Assembly (NCBI GenBank): GCA_937959285.1
Contig: CALGAR010000045.1
Span: forward strand, 53,129 to 117,128
Length of the DNA: 64,000 nt
From: an uncultured Bryobacterales bacterium
Lineage (GTDB): Bacteria > Acidobacteriota > Terriglobia > Bryobacterales > Bryobacteraceae
Direction of reading: 5' to 3'
Part shown: piece after piece, positions 49,671 to 59,195 of the stretch
Layout of the letters: each line of letters opens with the position of its first letter
Position numbering within the stretch: the first letter of the stretch is position 1
Notes under the pieces: model-generated
Database searches by the model: none
Told to the model about the DNA's origin: nothing
What the model saw: only the letters and a program-made list of their open reading frames with translations
Program-made: the position numbers and the translations under genes

Positions 49671-50336
49671 TTAGTCGGATGGCAGAGGCAGGGCCGCAGA
49701 GCGATTGCGGCGGAAAATCTTGCGTTTAATGTCGGGCCAGAATTCACGGAGCAGGTTCCGGCCCACTTCCATCGCCATGTGCGTATGGCCCCGCTCGAGA
49801 CCCCGCATCAGGCTGTCGTGCCCGCTGGGGTACCAGGTCGTGGTGATCAGGCCCGCTCCGTAGGCGCCCGCCAGTCTCGGAATCGCAATCGTCGTACCGC
49901 CACCATCAGTGCGGCTCAAGACGCTATACTTCAGCGCATGCCAAACTCGGGCGCCGATCCCGCTGCGTTGGGAACGATAGTAGCGGGAGTCGATGCCCAG
50001 CATGGAGTCGAAGCCGAACTGAATCGTGTTGCGGACCGCAAATCGGCCCCATCGATTCATCACCCGGCGGGAGTAGCCTTCCATCCCTTGCTCCCATTCC
50101 GGGACGTAATCCTCGAGCTGGTCCTGGAGAGCGAAGATCGTAGGGGCGATCATCGAGGTGGGGCCAAAGGTGCGGTTTGTGTATCGCTTGAACTTTTCCT
50201 CCAGCGTGGGCCGTTGCCAGCCGGGTTTGATGGGCGCGACCAGATCCGGAACAGGGGGCAGGCGAGCCGGATCCGCAGGCTGAGGGATCTGCGCGAGAGC
50301 TCCGGTAGCGGCTAGCAAGAAAATGACACACTTCAT
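49671..50336 (-). CDS. Secreted protein of unknown function
   Basis: A 221-residue product from ATG 50336, with a signal peptide (CVIFLLAATGALAQ). It is rich in Arg and aromatic residues. RYTNRTFGPTSMIAPTIFALQDQLEDY, RRVMNRWGRFAVRNTIQFGFDSMLGIDSRYYRS and GLITTTWYPSGHDS suggest a helical, possibly membrane-associated protein. It looks like a lineage-specific conserved protein; I recognise no family. It is convergent with iolB. Confidence 0.7.
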   Translation of the reverse strand: MKCVIFLLAATGALAQIPQPADPARLPPVPDLVAPIKPGWQRPTLEEKFKRYTNRTFGPTSMIAPTIFALQDQLEDYVPEWEQGMEGYSRRVMNRWGRFAVRNTIQFGFDSMLGIDSRYYRSQRSGIGARVWHALKYSVLSRTDGGGTTIAIPRLAGAYGAGLITTTWYPSGHDSLMRGLERGHTHMAMEVGRNLLREFWPDIKRKIFRRNRSAALPLPSD

Positions 50337-50682
50337 TGCGGGTTCACCCCAGCAACCGCCACCGGAACAAGTATCCTTTGCCCGACGCTTTCGGTCACCG
50401 TGCCAAAGTCCTGAAACATTCTGCCACAAGGCGCTGATTTCTGGCGGGTCGAGGATTGACTTCAGTCTTTCCGATCCTCAAGCGCCCATTTTCATTTCGG
50501 ATGATTTGCACTTTTACTTCGTGTGGATGGCAGTGAGGGCTCAAGTGCTTGCCAAGCGCTGCTGCCAGAATCCGAGAGGCGTTGCGGTTGGTTGAGTTTC
50601 CGACGAGATCACGCCGTAGAGAGCAGAAGCGGCGGGAACACGAGGGCCGCCGCAGAGGCGGCCCCTAACTCAACAAAGCAGA
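50337..50682. other. 346-bp intergenic region
   Basis: It separates two leftward genes and should hold the promoter of the 49671-50336 gene. The only structure seen is the hairpin at 50644-50664. No small gene is convincing. Confidence 0.4.
50644..50664 (-). terminator. GC-rich hairpin after the isomerase gene
   Basis: GGGCCGCC (50644-50651) and GGCGGCCC (50657-50664) form a perfect 8-bp stem with a 5-nt loop, 18 nt past the stop of the isomerase gene at 50683. No T-run follows. Confidence 0.45.
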
Positions 50683-51642
50683 TCACACCCACCAGGCTGC
50701 GGCGGCCTTTTCCTTAATCACAATGCTGTTCAGGAATGCAGCAGCCTTGCTGAGACCTTCCTCGGGCGACATCAACGAATCCTCGTGCTCGATCGACAGC
50801 ACGTAATCGTATCCGTACATTACCAGCGTGGAGATAAACTCGCTCCACCACTCATAGGAGTGACCGTAGCCGCAGGTCCGGAAGATCCAGGAGCGGTTGC
50901 GCTCGTCCGTGTACTTCTTGGTGTCGAGCACGCCGGTCTTGGGTAGATTGAAGTCGTAGATCTGCGTATCTTTGGCGTGTACGTGGAAGATTGCGTCACC
51001 GAGGATGCGGACGGCCTTGATCGGATCAATGCCCTGCCAGAACATGTGGCTCGGGTCGAAGTTGCAGCCTATCGCCGGCCCGGCGGCCTCCCGCAGACGG
51101 AGCATCGTCTCGGGGCTATACACCAGGAAGCCCGGGTGCATCTCGATTGCCACCTTCACGCCGTGATCTTCGGCAAACTTCGCGTGCTCCCTCCAGTACG
51201 GAATGGCCACCTTTTCCCACTGCCAGGCAAGTACATCCAGATACTCCGGAGGCCAGGGACAAGTGACCCAGTTCGGATACTTCGCGTTCTCGCTATCTCC
51301 CGGGCAGCCCGAAAAATCGATAACGACCTTGACGCCAAGCTTCGCCGCCAGTTGAATCGTCTTCCGGCTCGTTTCCTGGTAGGCCTTCGCCACGGCAGGA
51401 TCCGGATGAAGCGGGTTGCCGTGGGAGCTCAAGGCGCTGATCGTGAATCCGTTGTCGTCGAGCTTCTTCTTGAAGTCGGCAAGCTGCGTCGGGTTGTCCA
51501 ACATCGACAACTTGCAATGCGGATCGCCCGGGTAGTTGCCGGTGCCCAATTCGACCGTATGGATATTAATCGCCTTCAGTTTTTCAAAGACCTGATCAAG
51601 AGAGAGCTGGGACAACAACGGGGTGAAAACGCCTACTCTCAC
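50683..51642 (-). CDS. Sugar phosphate isomerase/epimerase family protein
   Basis: A 319-residue xylose-isomerase-like TIM barrel (AP_endonuc_2 fold). Metal-binding residues appear in order: Glu in VAIEMHPG, Asp and His in GCNFDPSHMFWQG, His in FHVHAKDTQ and Glu in LSIEHEDSL. It is cytoplasmic, with no signal peptide. GTG 51642 has AGGAGG about 8 nt upstream. Relatives include IolE-, IolI- and tagatose/psicose epimerase-like enzymes. The nearby iolB hints at inositol or related sugars, but the two genes are not in one operon. Confidence 0.85.
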   Translation of the reverse strand: MRVGVFTPLLSQLSLDQVFEKLKAINIHTVELGTGNYPGDPHCKLSMLDNPTQLADFKKKLDDNGFTISALSSHGNPLHPDPAVAKAYQETSRKTIQLAAKLGVKVVIDFSGCPGDSENAKYPNWVTCPWPPEYLDVLAWQWEKVAIPYWREHAKFAEDHGVKVAIEMHPGFLVYSPETMLRLREAAGPAIGCNFDPSHMFWQGIDPIKAVRILGDAIFHVHAKDTQIYDFNLPKTGVLDTKKYTDERNRSWIFRTCGYGHSYEWWSEFISTLVMYGYDYVLSIEHEDSLMSPEEGLSKAAAFLNSIVIKEKAAAAWWV

Positions 51643-51749
51643 GTTGAGTTCCTCCTTTGAGGTATAGGAAAGAATTCAGACTGCAATGCTTGCAATACGA
51701 GGATCGCAAGGCAACAGCATATCACGGCGGCTTTCGCCGCAACCCGCTC

Positions 51750-52994
51750 TCACCGGGATTCCGGTAGCGGGGTTGGTGAAAACTTGAGTCCGAGAATTTG
51801 CGCGAGGAGCGGAGCGATATTCACCATTTCCGTCTCCGGCAGCCGCGATGGCCGGATTCCGTTGCCCCAGAACAGCAGAACGGAACGGTAGTTTTCGCGG
51901 GTCGGCCAATAGCCGTGGCTACCACGGCTGCCTGGTTTCGTGATTGCCTCGCCTTCTGTTGCAGAGCCGAACTGGGTGTGGAGCACTGGCTCGAACACGG
52001 CCTCATTCTTTAACAATCGCGGGGCGAACCGCTGGAGTTCCGCCTTCGGAATTTCGCGGGCAATGCCGTAGGCCGGGTCCTTGATGCGCTTGCGAAGGTA
52101 TTCGGCGACCGCGGGATCGGTGGTTGTAAGCAGTGCGCCGCTGGCCTCAGCCGTCCCTCGCACATTGTCGCGTTTCAGCAGCACATTGATGTTCACCACG
52201 CGGTCGACGCGCTCAAATCCATGATCGGAGACGAGCGCGAGCACATAATTTTTCGGCATTACGCGAAGGATGCCGGCAACCAGCTCATCCGTGTACTCCA
52301 GCATGGCTTTGGCTTCCCTCGTAAAAGGTCCGCGTTCGTGCTGCTCCGAATCGAGGTCGACGAAGTGGACCAGCATCAGATCGGGCCGGTACTCCTGGAG
52401 GATCGCCATCGTGGCGAGCGCGCGAGATCGATCATCCATCCACTGGTGCGCGAAGGAGGGATATCTTTTGGAAATCGTCTCAACAAGGTTCGAGGGGACG
52501 GACTTTGTCTGAATGGAATCGAGGTCCATGGCGCCGCCGTTCCGCCGCTGAAAGTACTCGGGAAGGTTGTAGTCGATGGCTGCGTCGACGGTGACGGGCC
52601 AAGTAATTGCGGCGGACTTCCATCCTGCCTCCCGCACGGCGTGCCATAGGGTCTTGGTCTTGAGAAGGGAGGCCGTCCAATAATACTCACCGCCCTCCTC
52701 CCGCGGGCGGCGATTCGACAGAATGCCGTGCTCCTCTGGACGAACGCCGGTGATCATCGACGTATGGGACGGCCAGGTAACGGTGGGAGCAACGCCTACA
52801 ACGCCTTCGGACGCCCACTGGCCCTCCTTCATCAGCCGGCGCAAAGTGGGAATCCGAAGTCCCATTTTGTCGGCATCCTTCAGATAGCGATTGTCGAGTC
52901 CGTCGATGGACAACACCAGGAGCGGACGCCGGGCTTGCGCTGCCGCCGGACCATTCAGCAAGGCAAGGAGTACGAGAGACAGGAGTGTGCGCAT
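51750..52994 (-). CDS. Secreted alkaline-phosphatase-superfamily phosphodiesterase
   Basis: A 414-residue protein with a signal peptide (LLSLVLLALLNGPAAAQA). It matches type I phosphodiesterase/nucleotide pyrophosphatase (PF01663): the first metal Asp in LLVLSIDGLDNRYL, the Thr nucleophile in GVAPTVTWPSHTSMITGVRPEEHGI, then HFVDLDSEQHERGP, VSDHGFERV and a late SHGYWP. ATG 52994 follows an in-frame TTG. It acts in the periplasm or outside the cell on a phosphodiester; the substrate is not readable. It is divergent from the exported isomerase-like gene. Confidence 0.87.
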   Translation of the reverse strand: MRTLLSLVLLALLNGPAAAQARRPLLVLSIDGLDNRYLKDADKMGLRIPTLRRLMKEGQWASEGVVGVAPTVTWPSHTSMITGVRPEEHGILSNRRPREEGGEYYWTASLLKTKTLWHAVREAGWKSAAITWPVTVDAAIDYNLPEYFQRRNGGAMDLDSIQTKSVPSNLVETISKRYPSFAHQWMDDRSRALATMAILQEYRPDLMLVHFVDLDSEQHERGPFTREAKAMLEYTDELVAGILRVMPKNYVLALVSDHGFERVDRVVNINVLLKRDNVRGTAEASGALLTTTDPAVAEYLRKRIKDPAYGIAREIPKAELQRFAPRLLKNEAVFEPVLHTQFGSATEGEAITKPGSRGSHGYWPTRENYRSVLLFWGNGIRPSRLPETEMVNIAPLLAQILGLKFSPTPLPESR

Positions 52995-53091
52995 CAAGAT
53001 CGAATTCTCGCACTAAATCCGCCTGAGTAGAAGACGAATACCGGATCGGGCCGCTGACGGTGATATGATGTCATTTCTTTTGGAGGTTTCC

Positions 53092-53931
53092 ATGCTTTCG
53101 CGCCGTCAGTTCAATCAACTCGCAGTTGCCGCGATTCCGGGCGCCGCCTTCGCCAAGTCCAAGATCAATGGCGTCATGCTAGGCGCTCAAAGCTATAGCT
53201 TCAGGGATCGGCCTGTGGAAGCCGCCATCGCGGCCATGAAGGACATCGGGCTCACATACGTGGAACTCTGGTCCGGACACGTCGAGCCCAAGGGGCTTTC
53301 CCGGGAAGAGCTGCGGAAGTGGAGGACCTCCGTTTCTCTGGATCATTTCGCCAAGATCAGACAGATGTTCAAGGACGCGCGGATCGAGCTGTACGCGTAC
53401 AATTACAGCTTTCGCGAAGACTTCACGGACGAGGAGATCGCGCGCGGATTCGAGATGGCGAAAGCGCTCGGTGTCCGTTGTTTGACCGCATCTTCGAATG
53501 TGTCCACGGCAAAGCGGATTGATCCGCACGCGGCGAAGGCGAAGATCCCGGTGGGAATGCACAACCACTCGAACATCCGTCCCAACGAGTTTGCGACGCC
53601 GGAGGATTTCGAGGAGGCGATGCGCGGCAAGTCTCCCTACATCGCCATCAATCTCGATATCGGCCATTTCTGCGCCGCCAACTTCGATCCCGTCGCGTTT
53701 CTCGAAAAGCACCACGAGCGCATCGTGACGCTGCATATTAAGGACCGCAAGAAGAATCAGGGGCCAAATGTGCCTTTTGGCGAGGGCGATACGCCGATCA
53801 AGGAAGTGCTGCAGCTTCTGAAGACCAAAAAATATCCGATTCTGGCGAACATCGAGTACGAGTACAAGGGAGCGGATACGGTCCAGGAAGTACGGCGGTG
53901 CTTCGAGTATTGCAAACAGGCGCTCGCTTAA
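53092..53931 (+). CDS. Tat-exported sugar isomerase/epimerase-fold protein
   Basis: A 279-residue xylose-isomerase-like TIM barrel preceded by a Tat-type leader (LSRRQFNQLAVAAIPGAAFA). Probable metal ligands are in GMHNHS, INLDIGHFCA, LHIKDRKK and NIEYEYKG. GGAGG at 53082-53086 lies 5-6 nt before ATG 53092. Export is unusual for enzymes that act on phosphorylated sugars, so the substrate is probably an unphosphorylated sugar or keto-sugar outside the cytoplasm. Such exported forms are common in Acidobacteriota and Planctomycetes. Confidence 0.82.
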   Translation: MLSRRQFNQLAVAAIPGAAFAKSKINGVMLGAQSYSFRDRPVEAAIAAMKDIGLTYVELWSGHVEPKGLSREELRKWRTSVSLDHFAKIRQMFKDARIELYAYNYSFREDFTDEEIARGFEMAKALGVRCLTASSNVSTAKRIDPHAAKAKIPVGMHNHSNIRPNEFATPEDFEEAMRGKSPYIAINLDIGHFCAANFDPVAFLEKHHERIVTLHIKDRKKNQGPNVPFGEGDTPIKEVLQLLKTKKYPILANIEYEYKGADTVQEVRRCFEYCKQALA

Positions 53932-54043
53932 CCGGGGACAGGGGGCTCGGAGGCGCTCTCCCAAATAGCGGCTCCGGCCGGCGGTTCCTGTGATATATTT
54001 TCGTGTGAGAAGCGCCATCATGAATACCTTGGGAGGATCTGGT

Positions 54044-54718
54044 ATGCGAGTACTCGCTGGTACGCTGCTGATAGCCGGTTCTTTGATGGCCGCGAGCCTT
54101 CCGAAAACGGAGATTCGAGGCAGCTACGTGGAGGCGCGCACGACGGATGTCTATACCGGTCCGTGTTTCGCCAACTCTGAGGTTGAGCTGGTCGGCGACC
54201 TTGCGGTAGTCGGCTGGAAAATTGAGAAAGGTACGTGGAAAGGCGTAAAGCTGGACGGGCTGTCTGTGGTTGGCGTCATGCGAGCCAGCAGCACGCTCGG
54301 CAACCGCTTCCAGACCGTTTACCCTGTAAAATCCGTCATCATTGTCGATGAGGCAGCGAACCTGGAGCAACGCGAGGCGCTCAAGAGCTTTGCTCAAAGG
54401 ATGAGCGGCGACCTGCTGCAGGACGTTGTGAAGATAGAGGCGCTGCCGATTGAATTCGAAGTAGCGGACAACAATATCCATTCCAGCGTCGTTCGCATGT
54501 CGGCTGGCACGATGGCGGCGATCAAGACCCGCGCTCTGAATGCGCAGGACCATATCTGCGGAAACGAAGAGGTTTGGTATGATCCGCTGACCAAGGTGGA
54601 TCACAGCATGCCTGCCGTTACGGTTGCTCACAACTACAACGGCGACGCCCTGGGCACCAAGTGGAGCAGCCCCAACCGGCGGAGCGCGTTCGTCGGCAAC
54701 TTCCACCTGGTAGAGTAA
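54044..54718 (+). CDS. DUF1326-type secreted protein
   Basis: A 224-residue product. I use ATG 54044 because GGGAGG (54031-54036) lies 7 nt before it and the product then starts with a clean signal peptide (VLAGTLLIAGSLMAA). GSYVEARTTDVYTGPCFANSE and the alternating strands around GWKIEKGTWKGVKLDGLSVVGVM match the DUF1326 pattern. The function is unknown. A strong terminator follows. Confidence 0.75.
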   Translation: MRVLAGTLLIAGSLMAASLPKTEIRGSYVEARTTDVYTGPCFANSEVELVGDLAVVGWKIEKGTWKGVKLDGLSVVGVMRASSTLGNRFQTVYPVKSVIIVDEAANLEQREALKSFAQRMSGDLLQDVVKIEALPIEFEVADNNIHSSVVRMSAGTMAAIKTRALNAQDHICGNEEVWYDPLTKVDHSMPAVTVAHNYNGDALGTKWSSPNRRSAFVGNFHLVE

Positions 54719-54744
54719 CCTTCAAGTTCCCTTCCACAGAGGAG

Positions 54745-54780
54745 AGCGGCTTCGGTTTGACGAAGCCGCTTTTTCTTTTT
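54745..54780 (+). terminator. Rho-independent terminator
   Basis: AGCGGCTTCG (54745-54754) pairs perfectly with CGAAGCCGCT (54761-54770) around a 6-nt loop and is followed by TTTTTCTTTTTC. It closes the DUF1326 transcript ahead of the protease gene. Confidence 0.9.
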
Positions 54781-54930
54781 CTTTCGTCTGTAATTCATTC
54801 TTGGACAAGAGGCTTTCAACAGCGTCGCTGAAATGCTTTCCGTGCGGCGCGTGTCTATCTACATGAGTCGGGCTTGCCTCTTCGATGCAGGAGGCGCCGT
54901 GATTTCGATCCTGCGGTTGGAGGATTCCCA

Positions 54931-56442
54931 ATGGGTCGCTTCCTGTCTATCCGCCGACCAGTCGCCGCGCTCTCGCTCGTTGCGGCCTTGGTCATTGGCG
55001 CACTGATCGCGCTGTTTCTGACAGCTAGCTGGTACGGCCGGGCAGAGGAAAGGGAACCGGCATTCGTGGCGACCACGCGAGCCCAGGGAGCCGCCGACCT
55101 GGGGACGCTCGCCCCGACCGTCCGCAGAGTAACGCCTGCCGTTGTCAACATTTCTTCGACCCGCGTCGTGAAAGTGGAGGAGAGACGGCTTCCCCCAATC
55201 TTTCAAGACCCCCGGTTTCGGGACTTTTTCGGATTCGACGAGCCTCGCGAGCCCCGGCCGGAGGAGCGCCGCCAGCAAGGCCTGGGATCCGGCGTGATCA
55301 TCAGCCCGGATGGCTATATCGTTACCAACAACCATGTCGTGGAAGGCGCTACGGACATCATCGTCAGCACCACGGCCGGAAAAACGGTACATGCGAGAAT
55401 CGTAGGAACCGATCCGCTCAGCGATATTGCCGTCCTCAAAGTGGATGAAAAGAACTTGCCGGTCCTGGCTTTGGACGATTCGATCCCTGTCCAGGTGGGC
55501 GACTTCTGCCTTGCGATCGGCAACATGTTCGGCTTGGGGCAGACCGTCACATTCGGAATCATCGGCGCTACCGGACGCGCCGGTTTCGGCATCGAAACCT
55601 ACGAAGACTTCATCCAGACCGACGCGGCGATCAACCCTGGCAATTCCGGCGGAGCCCTCGTCAACTTGCGCGGTCAACTCATCGGTATCAACACCGCAAT
55701 CATCTCGCGCACTGGCGGTCACCAGGGAATCGGGTTTGCAATTCCGATGAAGATGGTGCGCCCGGTAGTGGAGCAGCTCATCCGAACAGGGAAAGTAGTC
55801 CGCGGCTACATCGGAGTGACCATTGAGGAGGTTACACCAGCGCTGGCGCGAGGGCTCAATCTGGCTGAATCCCGTGGCGTGATCGTTACGTCGGCAGCGC
55901 CCGGAAGTCCAGCCGAGCGGGCTGGCCTTCAGCGAGGCGACGTGATTCTCAGCGCCAACGGCCAGGCGGTGGAATCGGTGACCAGCTTCCGGCTGCGAGT
56001 GTCCCAAATGCAGCCGGGCCAGACTCTCACCCTTCGCGTGTTGAGAGAGAATCAGCAGCGTGACGTGCGTGTGCAGCTCGGCGAACTGCCGGCTCAGCAG
56101 TCAGGGAATGAGGAGTGGCAGGAGCCGGGTGAGCCGGCGGCGGACTTGCAGTCGACGCTGGGCGGAGTCGCCGTGGACCGCATCACCCCTCAGCTCGCGC
56201 AGCAACTGGATCTTCCCGCCGGCACAACGGGCGTCGTTGTGACATCAGTCAGGCCTGCGTCCGAGGCTTTCGCCGCCGGACTTCGACCCGGGGACGTAAT
56301 TCAGGAACTGAATCGCCAACCTGTCCGGAGTCCCCAGGACTTCCGCAGACTCGCCCAGCAGTTTCGGAACAGCACGGTGGTGCTTCTGGTAAACCGGAGA
56401 GGGCAAACGACGTTTATCCCAGTGGAGCCGCCAGCCCGATAG
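54931..56442 (+). CDS. Periplasmic serine protease, DegP/HtrA family
   Basis: A 503-residue envelope protease-chaperone. A transmembrane or signal segment (LSLVAALVIGALIALFLTA) is followed by the trypsin-like domain with triad His135 (VTNNHVVEG), Asp165 (DPLSDIAVLKV) and Ser239 (NPGNSGGALVN). Two PDZ domains follow (GYIGVTIEEVTPALARGL, VDRITPQLAQQLDLP). GGAGG lies 7 nt before ATG 54931. It degrades or refolds misfolded envelope proteins. The small heat-shock protein gene begins 4 nt after its stop. Confidence 0.93.
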   Translation: MGRFLSIRRPVAALSLVAALVIGALIALFLTASWYGRAEEREPAFVATTRAQGAADLGTLAPTVRRVTPAVVNISSTRVVKVEERRLPPIFQDPRFRDFFGFDEPREPRPEERRQQGLGSGVIISPDGYIVTNNHVVEGATDIIVSTTAGKTVHARIVGTDPLSDIAVLKVDEKNLPVLALDDSIPVQVGDFCLAIGNMFGLGQTVTFGIIGATGRAGFGIETYEDFIQTDAAINPGNSGGALVNLRGQLIGINTAIISRTGGHQGIGFAIPMKMVRPVVEQLIRTGKVVRGYIGVTIEEVTPALARGLNLAESRGVIVTSAAPGSPAERAGLQRGDVILSANGQAVESVTSFRLRVSQMQPGQTLTLRVLRENQQRDVRVQLGELPAQQSGNEEWQEPGEPAADLQSTLGGVAVDRITPQLAQQLDLPAGTTGVVVTSVRPASEAFAAGLRPGDVIQELNRQPVRSPQDFRRLAQQFRNSTVVLLVNRRGQTTFIPVEPPAR

Positions 56443-56446
56443 AACC

Positions 56447-56809
56447 ATGGAGCCCAAACCATTCAGCATGTTCTTTTCAGGCGGTTCCGGGACTGGAACC
56501 GTCTGGCAGCCCGCGGTCGACATCTACAGCGCCCGCGACGGAGGATGGATTCTCAAGTTCGAGCTCGCGGGCGTCCGGCCCGAAGATATTAACATCTCCG
56601 TGCAGGGCTGCCGCGTGCAAGTGGCCGGAGTGCGGCGCGACTGGCTCGTGGAAGAGGGCGCCACGCACTTCTCCATGGAGATCGCCTATAGCCGCTTCCA
56701 GCGGTCCGTCGAACTTCCCTGCGAACTGGACCAGGCAAGGTGGACGATCGAGTTCAAAAATGGAATCTTGCTGGTGCGGCTCTCGGTCGACGGGGGGAGG
56801 ACAAGTTGA
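56447..56809 (+). CDS. Hsp20/alpha-crystallin small heat-shock protein
   Basis: A 120-residue holdase chaperone. The alpha-crystallin core runs from PAVDIYSARDGGWILKFELAGVRPEDINISV to SRFQRSVELPCELDQARWTIEFKNGILLVRLSV, with the conserved A-x-x-x-N-G-I-L element appearing as EFKNGILLV. The C-terminal tail lacks a clear I-x-I/V motif (ends VDGGRTS), which may limit oligomer size. It sits between degP-like and lon, and its stop overlaps the lon start (TTGA). Confidence 0.88.
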   Translation: MEPKPFSMFFSGGSGTGTVWQPAVDIYSARDGGWILKFELAGVRPEDINISVQGCRVQVAGVRRDWLVEEGATHFSMEIAYSRFQRSVELPCELDQARWTIEFKNGILLVRLSVDGGRTS

Positions 56810-59157
56810 ACCCTTCAGCGAACGTCCAGACTTTGCCCCTTTTACCACTGCGGAACACCGTACTATTCCCAGGTCTTTTGATGCCGTTCTCGGTTGGCAG
56901 GCCGACGTCCATTGCCGCGGCGGAGGCAGCTCTTGCAACAGAGGAAAAGGAAGTCGTGCTGGTGGCCCAGCGTTCCGCTACGACGGAGAATCCCCGGCGC
57001 GAGGACTTGTTTGATGTCGGCACCAAAGCGGTAATCAAGAAGATGGCGCGGCCGACGCCGAACGGGATGGAACTGCTGGTGCTCGGAGAGGAGCGGGTTC
57101 GAATCGAGAGCCTTGTAAGCGTCGACCCATACTTGCGGGCGACAGTGGCTCCAATGCCGGTCCAGTCCGATACCGGCCCCGAGGTGGAGGCTCTGAAGCG
57201 AGCCATTATTGACTTGGCCGTGCGAGCCATGTCACTGGCCCAACCGGGCGCGGCGATCGATTTCAATCGCATCTTCGCCGAGACAGAGGATCCGCTGCGC
57301 CTCGTCTACCTTCTGGCTTCCGTTCTGACGCTTGATCTCCAAAAAGAACAGGCGCTGCTTGAAGCAAATACCAGGGCGGAGGCACTGCGCCTTATGCACT
57401 CGTACCTCGCGCAGGAGATTGAGGTACTCGAGCTGCGCACAAAGATTGCCGACCAGGCTCGCTCCGAGATGACGCGCGAGCAGCGCGAGTATCTGCTGCG
57501 GCAGCAATTGCGGGCAATCCAACAGGAGCTGGGAGAGCAGAACCCGGAACAGGCCGAGGTGGACGCTCTGCGGGAGCGGCTGAAAAATAAGAATCTGCCG
57601 GATGACGTACGAAGCGAGGCCGAACGCGAGCTGTCTCGTCTCGAGCGCCTGCCCGCTGCCGCTCCGGAACACAGCCTGATTCGCGGCTACCTCGACTTCA
57701 TCCTCGAACTGCCATGGATGGAGCGAACGGAAGACCACCTTGACATTCAAAAGGCGCGGGAGATTCTCGATCAGGATCACTACGACCTCGATGACGTCAA
57801 GAAGCGCATTCTTGAACACCTTGGCGTGATGAAGCTGAATCCGGAAGCCAAGGCCCCGATCCTCTGTTTCGTCGGACCTCCCGGCGTAGGGAAAACCTCG
57901 CTCGGGCAATCGATTGCTCGCGCGATCGGCCGGAAATTCGAGCGGATGAGTCTCGGCGGACTTCATGACGAAGCGGAACTGCGGGGACATCGCCGAACCT
58001 ACATTGGGGCGATGCCGGGGCGGATCATCCAGGCAATCCGGCGTGCAGGCGCGAAGAATCCGGTGCTGATGCTGGACGAGGTTGATAAGCTGGGACGCGA
58101 TTTCCGCGGCGATCCTGCCGCAGCTCTGCTTGAGATTCTCGACCCGGAGCAAAACAAGAGCTTCCGCGATAATTACCTCGATCTCCCGTTCGACCTCTCG
58201 TCCGTATTCTTCATCACAACGGCTAACACGCTTGCCACCATTCCCGGACCGCTGCTGGACCGGATGGAAGTCTTGGCCCTGGAAGGCTACACCAGCGAAG
58301 AGAAGGTCGAAATTGCGAAGCGCTATCTGATTCCGAAGCAGGTCAAGGAAGCCGGACTGACACCGGATCAGATTGAGTTCCCGGATCCCACGCTGGAAAC
58401 AATCATCGGACGCTACACGCGCGAGGCAGGGCTACGCCAGCTGGAGAGGCAGATTGCAAGGATCGCGCGGAAAGTGGCCTTGCGCTTTGCGGAGGGCCGG
58501 TCGGAACGTGTGGTTGTGTCCCAGGACGATCTGCCCGATCTACTCGGTCCCGAGATCTTCATGCTTGAGAAGGTGCGGCGGTCGCTGCCGCCGGGCGTTG
58601 CTACCGGGCTCGCCTGGACTGAGTCCGGGGGAGAAGTTTTATATATCGAAGCCACGCTACTGCCGGATGGCAAGGGACTTACGCTTACCGGGCAGCTCGG
58701 TGATGTCATGCAAGAGTCGGTGCGCACGGCGCAGAGTTATGTATGGGCGCATGCGGACGAATTAGGCATCGACAGGGAGAAGTTCAGCAAGGCAGGCCTT
58801 CATATTCACGTGCCCGCTGGCGCCATTCCAAAGGATGGTCCGTCCGCAGGCATCACGGCCGCCGTTGCTCTGGCGTCGCTCTACACCGGCAACCCGGTGC
58901 GGGGCGATACGGCGATGACCGGCGAGATCACGCTGACCGGTCTGGTGTTGCCGATTGGCGGCGTCAAGGAAAAGGTGCTCGCTGCGCGGAGAGCAGGCAT
59001 CCATCGCATTATCCTTCCTAAACCCAACGAGAAAGACCTCCGCCAGGTGCCGGACTACGCACGCAAGGATCTTGAGTTCATCTTCGTCGAAAAGATTGAA
59101 GACGTCATAGCGGCGGCGATCCCGGCCCTTACAGAGAGGCTGGCTCTCACCACCTGA
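56806..59157 (+). CDS. lon: ATP-dependent protease Lon
   Basis: A 783-residue cytoplasmic AAA+ protease. TTG 56806 is used: it overlaps the Hsp20 stop, has GGGAGG just upstream and begins at the usual LPLLPLRNTVLFPG domain. The Walker A motif is GPPGVGKTS from residue 357, Walker B is PVLMLDEVDKLG, and the catalytic dyad is Ser680 (KDGPSAGIT) and Lys723 (GGVKEKVL). It degrades damaged and regulatory proteins. Order and overlap with Hsp20 suggest joint expression under stress; no heat-shock operator is evident. Confidence 0.96.
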   Translation: MNPSANVQTLPLLPLRNTVLFPGLLMPFSVGRPTSIAAAEAALATEEKEVVLVAQRSATTENPRREDLFDVGTKAVIKKMARPTPNGMELLVLGEERVRIESLVSVDPYLRATVAPMPVQSDTGPEVEALKRAIIDLAVRAMSLAQPGAAIDFNRIFAETEDPLRLVYLLASVLTLDLQKEQALLEANTRAEALRLMHSYLAQEIEVLELRTKIADQARSEMTREQREYLLRQQLRAIQQELGEQNPEQAEVDALRERLKNKNLPDDVRSEAERELSRLERLPAAAPEHSLIRGYLDFILELPWMERTEDHLDIQKAREILDQDHYDLDDVKKRILEHLGVMKLNPEAKAPILCFVGPPGVGKTSLGQSIARAIGRKFERMSLGGLHDEAELRGHRRTYIGAMPGRIIQAIRRAGAKNPVLMLDEVDKLGRDFRGDPAAALLEILDPEQNKSFRDNYLDLPFDLSSVFFITTANTLATIPGPLLDRMEVLALEGYTSEEKVEIAKRYLIPKQVKEAGLTPDQIEFPDPTLETIIGRYTREAGLRQLERQIARIARKVALRFAEGRSERVVVSQDDLPDLLGPEIFMLEKVRRSLPPGVATGLAWTESGGEVLYIEATLLPDGKGLTLTGQLGDVMQESVRTAQSYVWAHADELGIDREKFSKAGLHIHVPAGAIPKDGPSAGITAAVALASLYTGNPVRGDTAMTGEITLTGLVLPIGGVKEKVLAARRAGIHRIILPKPNEKDLRQVPDYARKDLEFIFVEKIEDVIAAAIPALTERLALTT

Positions 59158-59195
59158 GCTGGCGCCGGCTGCGGCGAATCTCCGATGATGGTGGT

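Noticed and set aside
54859..56007. 382-codon leftward open frame
   Set aside because: It is antisense to the DegP-like gene, which has an intact triad, PDZ domains and a ribosome site.
57232..58152. 306-codon leftward frame
   Set aside because: Antisense to the AAA+ part of lon.
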